DNA of 29,497 nt from CAYPEL01 sp964409635 (GCA_964409635.1 CAYPEL010000019.1:1-29497); one strand, 5' to 3'; counted from the stretch's first letter, positions 16,272 through 23,867 are shown. Made by a program: numbers and translations. Notes: generated by a model from the letters alone, not told the origin.

Positions 16272-16877
16272 ATGCATCAATTAAAAACCACCTCACCTTT
16301 GGTCAACATGACTGAGGTAATACCCAACAGCTTTATTTTCGAAAAACACAATGCCCTCGACAAGCCGCTGTGCGAGTCTGCGATTCAGCGCTTTGAGGAA
16401 AACCAAGACGAGCAATATGAGGGTCGCATTGGCCAACAGGCTGATAAGGACCGTAGCATCAAGAAATCGACCGATCTCGTGGTCAGCGGCAAGCCACACT
16501 GGAAAGACGTCGACCGCGCCTTGTTTCGCTCACTCGGCAAGGCTATTCTGGAATTCAGGGAAGCGTTCCCCTATTTCAAAGGCCCCTTTAAAGATATGGG
16601 CTATGCAATACAGCGTACTCGCCCAAACGAACATTACCACTGGCACATTGATGGCGGCAGCCATGATTTCAGTCAACGTCAGCTGGTCGCGATATGGTAT
16701 TTAAATGATGTTCCCGGTCCCGGTGGTGAAACCGAATTCCTGTACCAGGATCTTAAAATCAAGCCACAAGCTGGAAAACTGGTTCTATTCCCACCCTTCT
16801 GGACACATGAGCACCGCGGCGCCACACTGAAAAAAGGCGTTAAATATATCGCAACAACCTGGGTGGTTTTTGCTTGA
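16272..16877 (+). CDS. 2-oxoglutarate/Fe(II) oxygenase, prolyl 4-hydroxylase-like
   Basis: A 201-residue double-stranded beta-helix oxygenase. The iron ligands are HxD in HWHIDGG (His125, Asp127) and a distal His in FWTHEHRG (about 179-181); Lys191 in KYIATTW is the likely 2-oxoglutarate anchor. GPGGETEFLYQ is typical of the prolyl 4-hydroxylase/2OG-FeII_Oxy family. The substrate is unknown: a protein proline, another side chain or a small molecule. The open frame extends to a TTG at 16242, but the ATG at 16272 lies just after the upstream stop and is the likelier start. No strong ribosome binding site is seen; ATG 16308 is an alternative. The GNAT gene overlaps its end by 8 bases. Confidence 0.85.
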   Translation: MHQLKTTSPLVNMTEVIPNSFIFEKHNALDKPLCESAIQRFEENQDEQYEGRIGQQADKDRSIKKSTDLVVSGKPHWKDVDRALFRSLGKAILEFREAFPYFKGPFKDMGYAIQRTRPNEHYHWHIDGGSHDFSQRQLVAIWYLNDVPGPGGETEFLYQDLKIKPQAGKLVLFPPFWTHEHRGATLKKGVKYIATTWVVFA

Positions 16878-17334
16878 CCTGAGTACTGAACACTGGCTTA
16901 TTAAAAGTCCGGCAACTGACGATGAATGGTCAGCCTATTTCGATCTGCGCTGGAAGATGCTGCGCGCACCCTGGAAACAAGCGCACGGCAGTGAACGGGA
17001 TGAATTTGAGGAAACGGCGATTCACCGCTGCGCACTGGATAAACATAAAAATATTCAGGCTATTGGGCGCCTGCATCTGCTTGCACCACAGACCGGTCAG
17101 ATTCGTTATATGGCCGTGAACTATAGCTATCAAAGACAGGGGCTGGGAACGCGCATACTACAATCACTCGAAGCCGCAGCACGACAAAACGCATACCGTT
17201 CCATACAGCTACATGCTCGTGATACTGCTTTAATATTTTATCGCCAGCAAGGCTATACAGTCCTGGAAAAGTCACATATATTGTATAATACGATTCAGCA
17301 TTATTTAATGCGTAAAGAGTTATCTCGTCACTGA
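16870..17334 (+). CDS. GNAT family N-acetyltransferase
   Basis: A 154-residue acetyltransferase that transfers acetyl from acetyl-CoA to an unknown amine. The N-terminus (YFDLRWKMLRAPW, about 23-35) is typical of a common bacterial GNAT group. The acetyl-CoA loop is QRQGLGTRIL (about 92-101) and the C-terminal beta strand shows FYRQQGYTVLEKS. The start is TTG at 16870-16872, with GGGTGG a few bases upstream. No in-frame ATG exists before the conserved N-terminus, so the TTG is needed. It overlaps the oxygenase gene by 8 bases, indicating translational coupling and probably a shared pathway. Confidence 0.88.
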   Translation: MLDLSTEHWLIKSPATDDEWSAYFDLRWKMLRAPWKQAHGSERDEFEETAIHRCALDKHKNIQAIGRLHLLAPQTGQIRYMAVNYSYQRQGLGTRILQSLEAAARQNAYRSIQLHARDTALIFYRQQGYTVLEKSHILYNTIQHYLMRKELSRH

Positions 17335-17385
17335 AGTTATTAACGGCATCCTTTATACTCTTGCGAAACAGAAGAGGTCAACAGC

Positions 17386-18234
17386 ATGGAAATTAAACAT
17401 AAAGACAGCGGCGAAGTCATTCTGAGCCTGGATGTAGAAACATTGAAAGGCGCGGATTTACGCGAGTACGAATTAATGGACGCTGATATGTCCGGTCTCG
17501 ACTTGAGTGCCGCACAGTTACAAGGCAGTAACCTTTCAGGCGCCAACTTGTCAGGCGCTACTCTGCAAGGTGCAAATCTTATCAAAACGAATTTAAGGAA
17601 CGCTAATCTGGATGGCGCTGATCTGGACGCTGCGCGCTTCAGCGATGGTGTACCAGGTAACGCCGCAGACCTTTCAGGTTGCAGCATTCAAGATGCACGT
17701 ATCACTTCCTGTGATTTACGTCATGTGGATATGCATAAAGCCAACCTGTCAAAATCCACACTGTCACGCTCGGATCTGCATAACGGGCATCTGGTCGAGG
17801 TTAATCTGCAAAATGCCATCATCGGTTCTGCACTGCTGGTCGACTGTGATTTGCGCAATGCAGACCTTACTGGCGCCTATTTATGCAATGTGCATATGAA
17901 TGGCGCCAATTTATCCGGAGCAATTCTCGATGGTGCTAAATTAGGCGGGGATGACTGCATACCTGCCATCCTGAATTTATCAAATATGAGCGGCGCCAGC
18001 CTGGTCGCTGCAGATTTATCCGGTGCATCATTACTGAGCGTCGATTTAACCAAAGCAGACATGTCACAAGCCGACCTGAGCTGCGCAAACCTGAGTGGCG
18101 CTGTATTGCGTAAAGCAAACCTAACCGATACCGATTTTGCTGACGTGGAACTCTCAACCGTGACGATGACTTTTGCTAATGTCTCTAAGGCGTTAAATGT
18201 TTATATGCCGTTTGAGAAAAAAGACCTGCGTTAG
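17386..18234 (+). CDS. Pentapeptide-repeat protein
   Basis: A 282-residue protein built almost wholly of A(D/N)LxX repeats from about residue 20 to 265. Examples are GSNLSGANLSGATLQGANL and DLRNADLTGAYL. Such proteins fold as a right-handed quadrilateral beta-helix; some protect DNA gyrase by mimicking DNA, but most have unknown roles. There is no signal peptide or membrane segment, so it is cytoplasmic. The repeat register breaks near residues 85-95 and 190-200, giving several helix blocks. The ATG has AGAGG about 9 bases upstream. It is 51 bases after the GNAT gene and may belong to the same transcript. Confidence 0.9.
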   Translation: MEIKHKDSGEVILSLDVETLKGADLREYELMDADMSGLDLSAAQLQGSNLSGANLSGATLQGANLIKTNLRNANLDGADLDAARFSDGVPGNAADLSGCSIQDARITSCDLRHVDMHKANLSKSTLSRSDLHNGHLVEVNLQNAIIGSALLVDCDLRNADLTGAYLCNVHMNGANLSGAILDGAKLGGDDCIPAILNLSNMSGASLVAADLSGASLLSVDLTKADMSQADLSCANLSGAVLRKANLTDTDFADVELSTVTMTFANVSKALNVYMPFEKKDLR

Positions 18235-18257
18235 AGACAAACAGAGGCCTGCTAATT

Positions 18258-18578
18258 CTAGAAATCTATTTCTGTAAGCGTTATATCACCCGTGGTATCG
18301 ATAGCTACTTCGCGTGTCGCGGGCATGCGGCTTAGGAGGTAACCGGACATGAGCAGCAATAATTTTTTATTCTCAACATGAAAGGCGCCGAGGATCTTAT
18401 CGGCTACAATCTGGCAACGCTCGTAGGTGTCCGGTTTTTCAACCCAGGTGCGGCTCATCTGCCAGCCCCTGTCCATATCCACATCCATTTTTGAATAAAA
18501 TTCCTGCGCACCGGCCATCATGTCTTCCGGCACATCGATTTCAAAAGTTTGGTCATCAAAGCTGATTTTCAATATCAT
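18258..18578 (-). CDS. Hypothetical protein, 106 residues
   Basis: An unassigned small cytoplasmic protein with an N-terminal beta-rich part (MILKISFDDQTFEIDVPEDM) and a helical middle and end. The segment DVDMDRGWQMSRTWVE (about 36-51) and CQIVADKILGAFHVENK look conserved. The ATG at 18576-18578 has a purine-rich AGAGAG upstream. A longer frame to 18653 would run into the divergent ybiX-like gene, so the shorter start is chosen. The two start codons lie only 27 bases apart on opposite strands, so their promoters must lie inside each other's coding regions or overlap fully. Confidence 0.65.
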   Translation of the reverse strand: MILKISFDDQTFEIDVPEDMMAGAQEFYSKMDVDMDRGWQMSRTWVEKPDTYERCQIVADKILGAFHVENKKLLLLMSGYLLSRMPATREVAIDTTGDITLTEIDF

Positions 18579-18605
18579 TGGCTTTCTCTCTCTAAGGACA
18601 CTTGC

Positions 18606-19280
18606 ATGCTTACTCTCATTCCTGACATTCTCGATGCTGTTCAACTTAAGCAAATTAAGCAGCTCCTAAGTGAGTGTCAATTTGTTGATGGCCGGTCGTC
18701 TGCAGGCCAGGATGCCCGGCGTGTAAAACACAATCAGGAACTCAAGGCGGATGCGCAACATATGGAGCAACTGAATCAGCTGGTTATGGGTGCATTGGTG
18801 GAACACCCGCTCTACCAGGCGGCCACTTTACCATCGCGCATAGCGACACCCTACTACGCGCGTTACCTATCAGGCATGTCTTACGGCGACCACATCGATG
18901 ACCCCATTATGGGGCCAGCCGGCAACCAGTACCGGTCTGATATTTCCGTTACAGTCTTTCTCAACGCGCCTGACCAGTACGTAGGCGGTGAGCTCATGAT
19001 CCGCACATCATACGGTAATCAGCGCATTAAACTCGATGCAGGCGCTGCCGTACTCTACCCGTCAGCAAGCCTCCACAGCATCAATGAAGTCAAATCAGGC
19101 GAACGTTTAGTGGCCGTCAGCTGGATCCAGAGCATGATCCGCGATCCGCAGCAACGCGAATTATTGTTTCAGCTCTATCAAACAAGAGAAGCGTTACGAC
19201 AACACCAACCGGATACAGAAGTAACGGCTCAAATTGATCAGGTGTATGTCAATCTGGTCAGAATGTGGTCTGAGGTTTAG
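18606..19280 (+). CDS. ybiX: PKHD-type Fe(II)/2-oxoglutarate hydroxylase, YbiX/PiuC-like
   Basis: A 224-residue dioxygenase. The iron triad is His96-x-Asp98 (YGDHIDD) and His157 (ASLHSINEV), with Arg167 (GERLVAVSW) for 2-oxoglutarate. FLNAPDQYVGGEL and the C-terminal RDPQQRELLFQLYQTREAL helix are signatures of the YbiX/PiuC family, often found with TonB siderophore receptors. No iron receptor is seen here. The ATG at 18606 has AAGGA 9 bases upstream and yields the family N-terminus (MLTLIPDILD). The longer frame to 18549 would overlap the divergent gene. The substrate is unknown. Confidence 0.93.
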   Translation: MLTLIPDILDAVQLKQIKQLLSECQFVDGRSSAGQDARRVKHNQELKADAQHMEQLNQLVMGALVEHPLYQAATLPSRIATPYYARYLSGMSYGDHIDDPIMGPAGNQYRSDISVTVFLNAPDQYVGGELMIRTSYGNQRIKLDAGAAVLYPSASLHSINEVKSGERLVAVSWIQSMIRDPQQRELLFQLYQTREALRQHQPDTEVTAQIDQVYVNLVRMWSEV

Positions 19281-19323
19281 GCAGATTATTTTGAAGAATA
19301 GCCACGGAATTACTAAACAGTTA

Positions 19324-19426
19324 GTTGATTATCCGACAGATCATTTACAGACCGTCGGCAGCAAGTATGCTGCCGGACAGGAATGTATTCACAGCGTGTC
19401 TGTAAATGATCTGTCGGGTAATCAAC
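19324..19426. repeat. Nested inverted-repeat element
   Basis: Outer arms of 29 bases at 19324-19352 and 19398-19426 match inverted at 28 positions (GTTGATTATCC... outward). An inner hairpin, CGGCAGCA/TGCTGCCG with loop AGTA, lies at 19356-19375. The 103-base element is non-coding, lies in the 3' region of the ybiX-like gene and could form a cruciform or a strong RNA structure. Confidence 0.8.
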
Positions 19427-19474
19427 GTACGCATTAATAATCAATAAAGAAATTTCAGTGTTCTTTCGAGGCAA

Positions 19475-19516
19475 AATAAAATGGGCCGTGGATAACCACG
19501 GCCCATTGCGTTTTTA
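19475..19516. terminator. Bidirectional rho-independent terminator
   Basis: Perfect 11-base arms, ATGGGCCGTGG and CCACGGCCCAT (19481-19491, 19496-19506), have loop ATAA. TTTTTA follows on the plus strand and TTTTATTTT on the minus strand. It closes the convergent ybiX-like and 67-residue genes. Confidence 0.92.
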
Positions 19517-19534
19517 TTACACAGTATTCAGGGT

Positions 19535-19738
19535 TTAACGATGCGAACCCTTTTCCTCGTGGGCTACATCAACCAGCTTCATTGCCAGCTCATTATATTC
19601 CTTACGGAAATTATGCAGCGTGTGACCTTCGCCGGCCATCCAGTATTCTTCCGGTGAAACGCCATTAGAACGTTCGTAGTCCATGAACTTCTTCTGCATT
19701 TCCAGCATTTTTTTGATCATCGCCTTCTTGTCGCTCAT
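19535..19738 (-). CDS. Small conserved-looking protein, 67 residues
   Basis: A charged, helical, cytoplasmic protein of unknown function. The first 20 residues are a Lys/Met-rich amphipathic helix (KKAMIKKMLEMQKKF), followed by a loop with SPEEYWMAGEGHTLHNFR and a final helix, then a basic tail (HEEKGSHR). There are no cysteines. The ATG has a perfect GGAGG 9 bases upstream, strong support for translation. It is the last gene of the minus-strand run that starts with the TauD-like gene, 110 bases after the DsrC-like stop, and is closed by the bidirectional terminator. Location suggests a sulfur-related role, unproven. Confidence 0.78.
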   Translation of the reverse strand: MSDKKAMIKKMLEMQKKFMDYERSNGVSPEEYWMAGEGHTLHNFRKEYNELAMKLVDVAHEEKGSHR

Positions 19739-19848
19739 GATATCTTGCCTCCGAAGCCTGTGTTCAGCAATCTTGCTGCAGAAAATAATTGCAGCAACTA
19801 TAGAGTTTAGACCGAATCTTCGCCATACCCCATATGGGCAGGCAGTGG

Positions 19849-20187
19849 TTAATAACCGCCCTTTCGGGTGCTCTGCGGTAAACCGGCCACCTTACGGCCT
19901 TGTTTACTGGGCATGTTGGGAAATAGGTTGTACATGTCTTTACTGGTAGATTTAGTCCCCCATTTCTTGCTCATCGCTTTTAGAATGGTACGTTCATTGG
20001 GCTCATTACCGCCGTTATCGAAATGCTCTGCGCGCAAATAACTCACAATATCCCACCGCTGTTCGTCCATTTGGATATCGTCAGCCTTTGCAATTACATC
20101 GCCAACTGCTTCATTCCAGTCTTCAAGATTAACCAGATAGCCGTTCTCTGTGGTTTCAATGGTTTTGCCATCAACGTCAATTGCCAT
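19849..20187 (-). CDS. Cysteine-free DsrC/TusE paralogue (RspA type)
   Basis: A 112-residue protein clearly homologous to DsrC. The N-terminus (IDVDGKTIETTENGYLVNL) aligns with that of the dsrC product at 26192. The middle keeps RWDIVSYLR, and the C-terminal arm keeps PSKQGRKVAGLP against PAKQACKYAGLP. Both redox cysteines of DsrC (98 and 109) are gone; the protein has no cysteine at all and ends KGGY. DsrC-family proteins without cysteines are grouped as RspA and are thought to be regulatory. It cannot carry persulfide or trisulfide. The ATG has GGAG 8 bases upstream, and the gene is 56 bases after the Cas6-like gene. Confidence 0.9.
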   Translation of the reverse strand: MAIDVDGKTIETTENGYLVNLEDWNEAVGDVIAKADDIQMDEQRWDIVSYLRAEHFDNGGNEPNERTILKAMSKKWGTKSTSKDMYNLFPNMPSKQGRKVAGLPQSTRKGGY

Positions 20188-20243
20188 TACTAAGTCTCCA
20201 TATTATCAAATAATTAAAGTTAATAGTTAAAGCTATTTATATA

Positions 20244-20978
20244 TTATTTTGTTGGCTTTTGTTGGCTTTTGTCGGCCGTCATTTCATGCACAGCCTTGAC
20301 ACCCTTATGTGGGATAAAAAGTCCGCAGCCCATAAATTGCCGATCTCCAATCCCCTGCTGCTGTAATGTGATCGCCTCATCCACCTCAAGATCCGCCAGC
20401 ATTATACTGCGTGTTTTTAGCACGCCATCGGGCAGTTGAAAGCTGTGGGCGCGGCCACACAACATCTTCCTGACCTTGATATCCAGCAAACAAATTTCCT
20501 GCGCAGCATACGCCAGAAATTCCTCTTCATCATCAGAATCCAACGCATCAGGTATCACCGCATAGCGCGAAAACTGGGTGGGCAATGCACTGAATATTTT
20601 TATTTTCGCCTTGCCAACTTCAAGCGCATAACCCTCTATCTCTAGCGTTTTACCAGAGAGTCGTTCAGCCTCAGCTATTCTATGCTTGGGAACACGCAAC
20701 ATCATCCGCGCGCGGTGTGACAAATGTAATAACTGGTTTTCGGCATCGTCCGGACGCATCCAGCCGTTGCCCGATTCTGCACCATGGATCAGATGAATAC
20801 CGGCCTGTGGTTCTTCCCGTATCCAGTCAAGGTGTTGCAGAATGGCCTGGGGCAAACTGTGCGCATGATCCAGAGGCAGCGCACGGCACTTGATGCTGTA
20901 GACCAGGTCAACCACATCATCCGGCACCACATAAGCTGAGTTTTCGTTTTTTTCCTCTTCCCAGAACATCGCCTGCAC
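20244..20978 (-). CDS. Cas6/Cmx6-like RNA endonuclease family protein, orphan
   Basis: A 244-residue protein with the architecture of Cas6 of the Cmx6 (type I-MYXAN) family. It opens with VVDLVYSIKCRALPLDHAHSL, where His38 or His40 is the likely general base in helix 1. HLSHRARMMLRVPKHRI follows near 85-101. It ends with the glycine-rich RNA-binding loop GIGDRQFMGCGLFIPHKG (209-226). No CRISPR repeat array and no other cas gene occur in the window. It lies 9 bases after the 66-residue gene and upstream of the DsrC-like gene. The start is either GTG at 20976-20978 or ATG at 20967-20969; neither has a good ribosome binding site. A short tandem repeat encodes the C-terminal tail. Activity and substrate are unknown. 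Confidence 0.78.
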   Translation of the reverse strand: MQAMFWEEEKNENSAYVVPDDVVDLVYSIKCRALPLDHAHSLPQAILQHLDWIREEPQAGIHLIHGAESGNGWMRPDDAENQLLHLSHRARMMLRVPKHRIAEAERLSGKTLEIEGYALEVGKAKIKIFSALPTQFSRYAVIPDALDSDDEEEFLAYAAQEICLLDIKVRKMLCGRAHSFQLPDGVLKTRSIMLADLEVDEAITLQQQGIGDRQFMGCGLFIPHKGVKAVHEMTADKSQQKPTK

Positions 20979-20987
20979 TCTATACGT

Positions 20988-21188
20988 CTAATTTTTGTTT
21001 GCCACCGCAAACGCGGCTTCGAGCTTGTCTTCCCAGCCTTCCGGTGTATCTGGAAAAGGGGGTCTCACGTCCATCCGGAAAAACAGTTCCCCGCCGCGGG
21101 CTTTAATTTCAACGGTTCTGACCAGCTGTTCGAAATTTTCAAGGTCGTGGTTTTGCAATAATAATTCACTCAAATAGAGCATGCTCAT
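20988..21188 (-). CDS. Small protein, 66 residues, coupled to the dioxygenase gene
   Basis: An unassigned small soluble protein. It reads as a helix (LSELLLQNHDLENFEQLVR), a beta strand (TVEIKARGGELFFRMDV), then a Pro-rich loop and final helix (GWEDKLEAAFAV). There are no cysteines. The ATG overlaps the TGA of the TauD-like gene (ATGA), and GGAG lies 5 bases upstream within that gene, so translation is coupled. The Cas6-like gene follows after 9 bases. This tight packing suggests that the three products work together. Function unknown. Confidence 0.75.
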   Translation of the reverse strand: MSMLYLSELLLQNHDLENFEQLVRTVEIKARGGELFFRMDVRPPFPDTPEGWEDKLEAAFAVANKN

Positions 21189-22102
21189 CTTACTCCTAGC
21201 CGGACACGGTCAAAATAACGCGCCCGGTATAATAATCTTTGCCGCCCGGTTGCGGCATCATTTTCAAATGCACTGCGGCAATGCAGCACATTATTACTGA
21301 TAATACCTTCACCCGCTTCTAGCCGATGCCGGAATATAGTAGCTGAATCCTGATTTAACAAGTCCGTCAAACATTGCCGCGCCGCTTCGGTTGCCGGATC
21401 ATCACGCCAGATAACACTACGGCTCCGCGCTGAATAGCGCATATGCAAATGTCCCTCAGCATCGACACAAAACACGGCACCCGATTGTTCCGGACGCAGT
21501 GTTTCGCCTTGCTGAATGTTAGCCGGGATCGTCATAACATCCGCTTCCTGCAGCGCATTGATATAGGCAGGATCAGTATCACGCAGGTGTATGTAAGCTA
21601 ATTCGTGATCCAGATAACTATTGTCACCCCCACTCAGGGCCGGTTGTTCACAATGCATCACAATCGCTCTGACCTGCTTTTCAGGCGTATTGTAATACCC
21701 ATCGGTATGCCAACTCAGTGGTTTGTTTGTATAGGGAATGTATTCACCTGACTGGCGTGTTTCTTTAACACTGATCGCGCTGATCCGGTCTTTGTCTGCC
21801 CGCAGATTTCCGTCCAGATGGTACAGCCCCAGCTGCTTGCCCAGCGCAACAATAAAATCCTTGTTCTCAACAGGTGACAGCAACCTGTAAATGACCAGGT
21901 TGGCGACTGCAAGCCGTGCCTGTATGCCGGCCAATTCGTCTTGTGTCAGCGCAGCAGGGTCTGCAATATCAACCCTTAGGCCGTCAACAGCCCCGGGGTA
22001 ACTCGCAAGTTTACGGGCGCGCCAGCGCTGATAAGCTTCATGGTTAGACAAATCAAACGGAGACTCGGAAACCGGGATTTGCGAAGGCAGGGTAGCGGGC
22101 AA
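21185..22102 (-). CDS. TauD/TfdA-family 2-oxoglutarate dioxygenase
   Basis: A 305-residue non-haem iron oxygenase of the taurine dioxygenase/gamma-butyrobetaine hydroxylase superfamily. Ligands are His132-x-Asp134 (LSWHTDGYYN) and His274 (NNVLHCRSAF), with arginines 289-293 (RQRLLYRARYFDR) for 2-oxoglutarate. There is no zinc-binding N-terminal domain, so it is not a full gamma-butyrobetaine hydroxylase. Family members often release sulfite from sulfonates or modify amino acids, but the substrate cannot be read from sequence. It is the first gene of the minus-strand run, divergent from dsrA with 472 bases between the starts. The third Fe(II)/2-oxoglutarate enzyme in this window. Confidence 0.9.
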   Translation of the reverse strand: MPATLPSQIPVSESPFDLSNHEAYQRWRARKLASYPGAVDGLRVDIADPAALTQDELAGIQARLAVANLVIYRLLSPVENKDFIVALGKQLGLYHLDGNLRADKDRISAISVKETRQSGEYIPYTNKPLSWHTDGYYNTPEKQVRAIVMHCEQPALSGGDNSYLDHELAYIHLRDTDPAYINALQEADVMTIPANIQQGETLRPEQSGAVFCVDAEGHLHMRYSARSRSVIWRDDPATEAARQCLTDLLNQDSATIFRHRLEAGEGIISNNVLHCRSAFENDAATGRQRLLYRARYFDRVRLGVR

Positions 22103-22574
22103 CCTGGATACCTCAATTAAAAATTTACTAGCCGCCTATTTTAGCAGATTCTGATGTGCGCATATCCGCTAAAAACTTGTAATGAATAGGCTTTAAGAAA
22201 ATGGAAACAAACATTTTGCGCCAAAATTAAAAGAATATAGATTAATTATAAGCAATAACTCATTGTTAAAACTTGTGTATTTTTAAAGCTTTTCTAGTGA
22301 GATGCCGAACAGTATAATGTTGCTCTGTTATAGGGTCATAAAACCACTACCCCAAAGGAGATAGTGTCTGCTATTGCATACACCCCAAGGGTAGGGTTCT
22401 TTAGTTGTAGATAGGCTTCTAGACTAGTTCCAGCAATAACTATGGTTTTGCAAAGCGAGGTTGGTACAAAATATCACTTTGCAAACAAACAATTTTAAGT
22501 GTTTCCGGTGAACGGCGGCTGGCCGGCAATACAATATTAATTTTTCCGCCCTGACAATTTGGAAGGAGAACAGC
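22103..22574. promoter_or_regulatory. Divergent control region of the dsr operon and the TauD-Cas6 run
   Basis: A 472-base non-coding, AT-rich region. TATAAT at 22313-22318 is a good -10 element for dsrA, although the -35 region (near TTTTCT at 22290) is poor, which suggests an activator. If used, the dsrA leader would be about 250 bases long. TTATAGGGTCATAA near 22327-22342 is an imperfect palindrome and possible regulator site. ACCCCAAGGGTAGGGT follows near 22382. The dsrA ribosome binding site, GGAAGGAGA, ends 6 bases before its ATG. Confidence 0.5.
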
Positions 22575-23831
22575 ATGGCTGAAAAGCACCATGATACTCC
22601 GATGCTTGATGAGCTCGAGAATGGCCCATGGCCCAGCTTCATTACCGGCATCAAACGGTTACGCGATGACCATCCTGATGAACGTATTCGTAAAGTAACC
22701 AATTCCCTGTTGGGGCAGTTGGAACACTCTTACGAAACCCGCAAGGGTTACTGGAAAGGCGGAACGGTTTCTGTCTACGGTTATGGCGGCGGTATCATCC
22801 CGCGCTTTTCTGAAGTCGGCGACGCCTTCCCCGAGTCCAGGGAATTCCATACCCTACGGGTTCAGCCACCACCAGCCAACTACTACACCACTGACATGCT
22901 GCGCAAGCTCGGTGACAGTTGGGAAAAACACGGTTCCGGCCTGCAAACTTTCCACGGTCAAACCGGTAACATCATGTTCATCGGCACGACCACAGAAGGT
23001 ACCCAGCACTTCTTTGATGAAATCAATGAATACGGCTGGGATCTTGGCGGCGCCGGCCCCTGTGTACGTACCGCTATGTCCTGTGTCGGTGCGGCACGTT
23101 GCGAAATGTCCTGTGCCCATGAGCATTCAATTCACCGTCAACTGGTAAACAACTTTACCGATGATGTGCATCGCCCAGCCCTGCCTTACAAGTTCAAGTT
23201 CAAGGTATCCGGTTGTCCGAACGACTGTCAGAATGCTATCGAACGTTCTGATTTCGCCGTCATCGGTACCTGGCGCGACGACATGAAAGTTGACCAGGAA
23301 GAGTTCAAGGGTTACCTCAAAAAGAAAGGCCGCCAGTACATCATTGATAATGTGATCACCCGCTGCCCGACTCAGGCACTCTCTCTGAATGACGATGACA
23401 CCATCGCCGTTGACAACCGCAACTGCGTACGCTGCATGCACTGCCTGAATGTGATGCCCAAAGCCCTGCATCCCGGTGATGACAAAGGCGTGACTATCCT
23501 GATTGGTGGTAAACGCACGCTTAAAATCGGCGATCTGATGGGCACGGTTGTGGTGCCATTCTGGAAGATGGAAACCGAAGAAGACTACGACCGCATCAAG
23601 GAATTAGCAGAAGAGATTATCGATTTCTGGGCTGAGAATGGTCTGGAACACGAACGCTGCGGTGAGATGATCGAACGTATCGGTCTGGTGAACTTCCTCG
23701 AAGGCGTTGGCGTTGAAGTTGATCCGAATATGATCAGCAGTCCACGCCAGTCCTCTTACGTCCGCATGGACGGATGGGATGAAGAAGCCGAGAAGTGGTT
23801 CCAGCGCCAGTCCGAAGCTGCCAGCGCCTAA
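22575..23831 (+). CDS. dsrA: Dissimilatory sulfite reductase alpha subunit DsrA
   Basis: A 418-residue subunit of the cytoplasmic DsrAB sulfite reductase, working in the oxidising direction. The siroheme-[4Fe-4S] cysteines follow the family pattern Cys170-x5-Cys176 and Cys214-x3-Cys218 (SGCPNDC). The inserted ferredoxin domain holds Cys264, Cys284, Cys287 and Cys290 (NCVRCMHCLNVMPKAL). RVQPPPANYYTTD and the GTTTEGTQ region are typical of DsrA. The start ATG has a strong GGAAGGAGA. It heads the operon; dsrB follows after 95 bases containing a perfect palindrome. The siroheme is supplied by the CysG encoded at 9431-10864. Confidence 0.99.
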   Translation: MAEKHHDTPMLDELENGPWPSFITGIKRLRDDHPDERIRKVTNSLLGQLEHSYETRKGYWKGGTVSVYGYGGGIIPRFSEVGDAFPESREFHTLRVQPPPANYYTTDMLRKLGDSWEKHGSGLQTFHGQTGNIMFIGTTTEGTQHFFDEINEYGWDLGGAGPCVRTAMSCVGAARCEMSCAHEHSIHRQLVNNFTDDVHRPALPYKFKFKVSGCPNDCQNAIERSDFAVIGTWRDDMKVDQEEFKGYLKKKGRQYIIDNVITRCPTQALSLNDDDTIAVDNRNCVRCMHCLNVMPKALHPGDDKGVTILIGGKRTLKIGDLMGTVVVPFWKMETEEDYDRIKELAEEIIDFWAENGLEHERCGEMIERIGLVNFLEGVGVEVDPNMISSPRQSSYVRMDGWDEEAEKWFQRQSEAASA

Positions 23832-23867
23832 AAAGCAGTTCCACTTAAATTAAGACGGGGGGAAATA

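Noticed and set aside
19234..19437. A 67-residue open frame overlapping the end of the ybiX-like gene
   Set aside because: It runs through the nested inverted repeat, so its sequence is explained by the palindrome; it has no ribosome binding site.
19535..22102. A CRISPR array accompanying the Cas6-like gene
   Set aside because: No regularly spaced direct repeats were found here or elsewhere; only an 11-base tandem repeat within the Cas6-like gene end.
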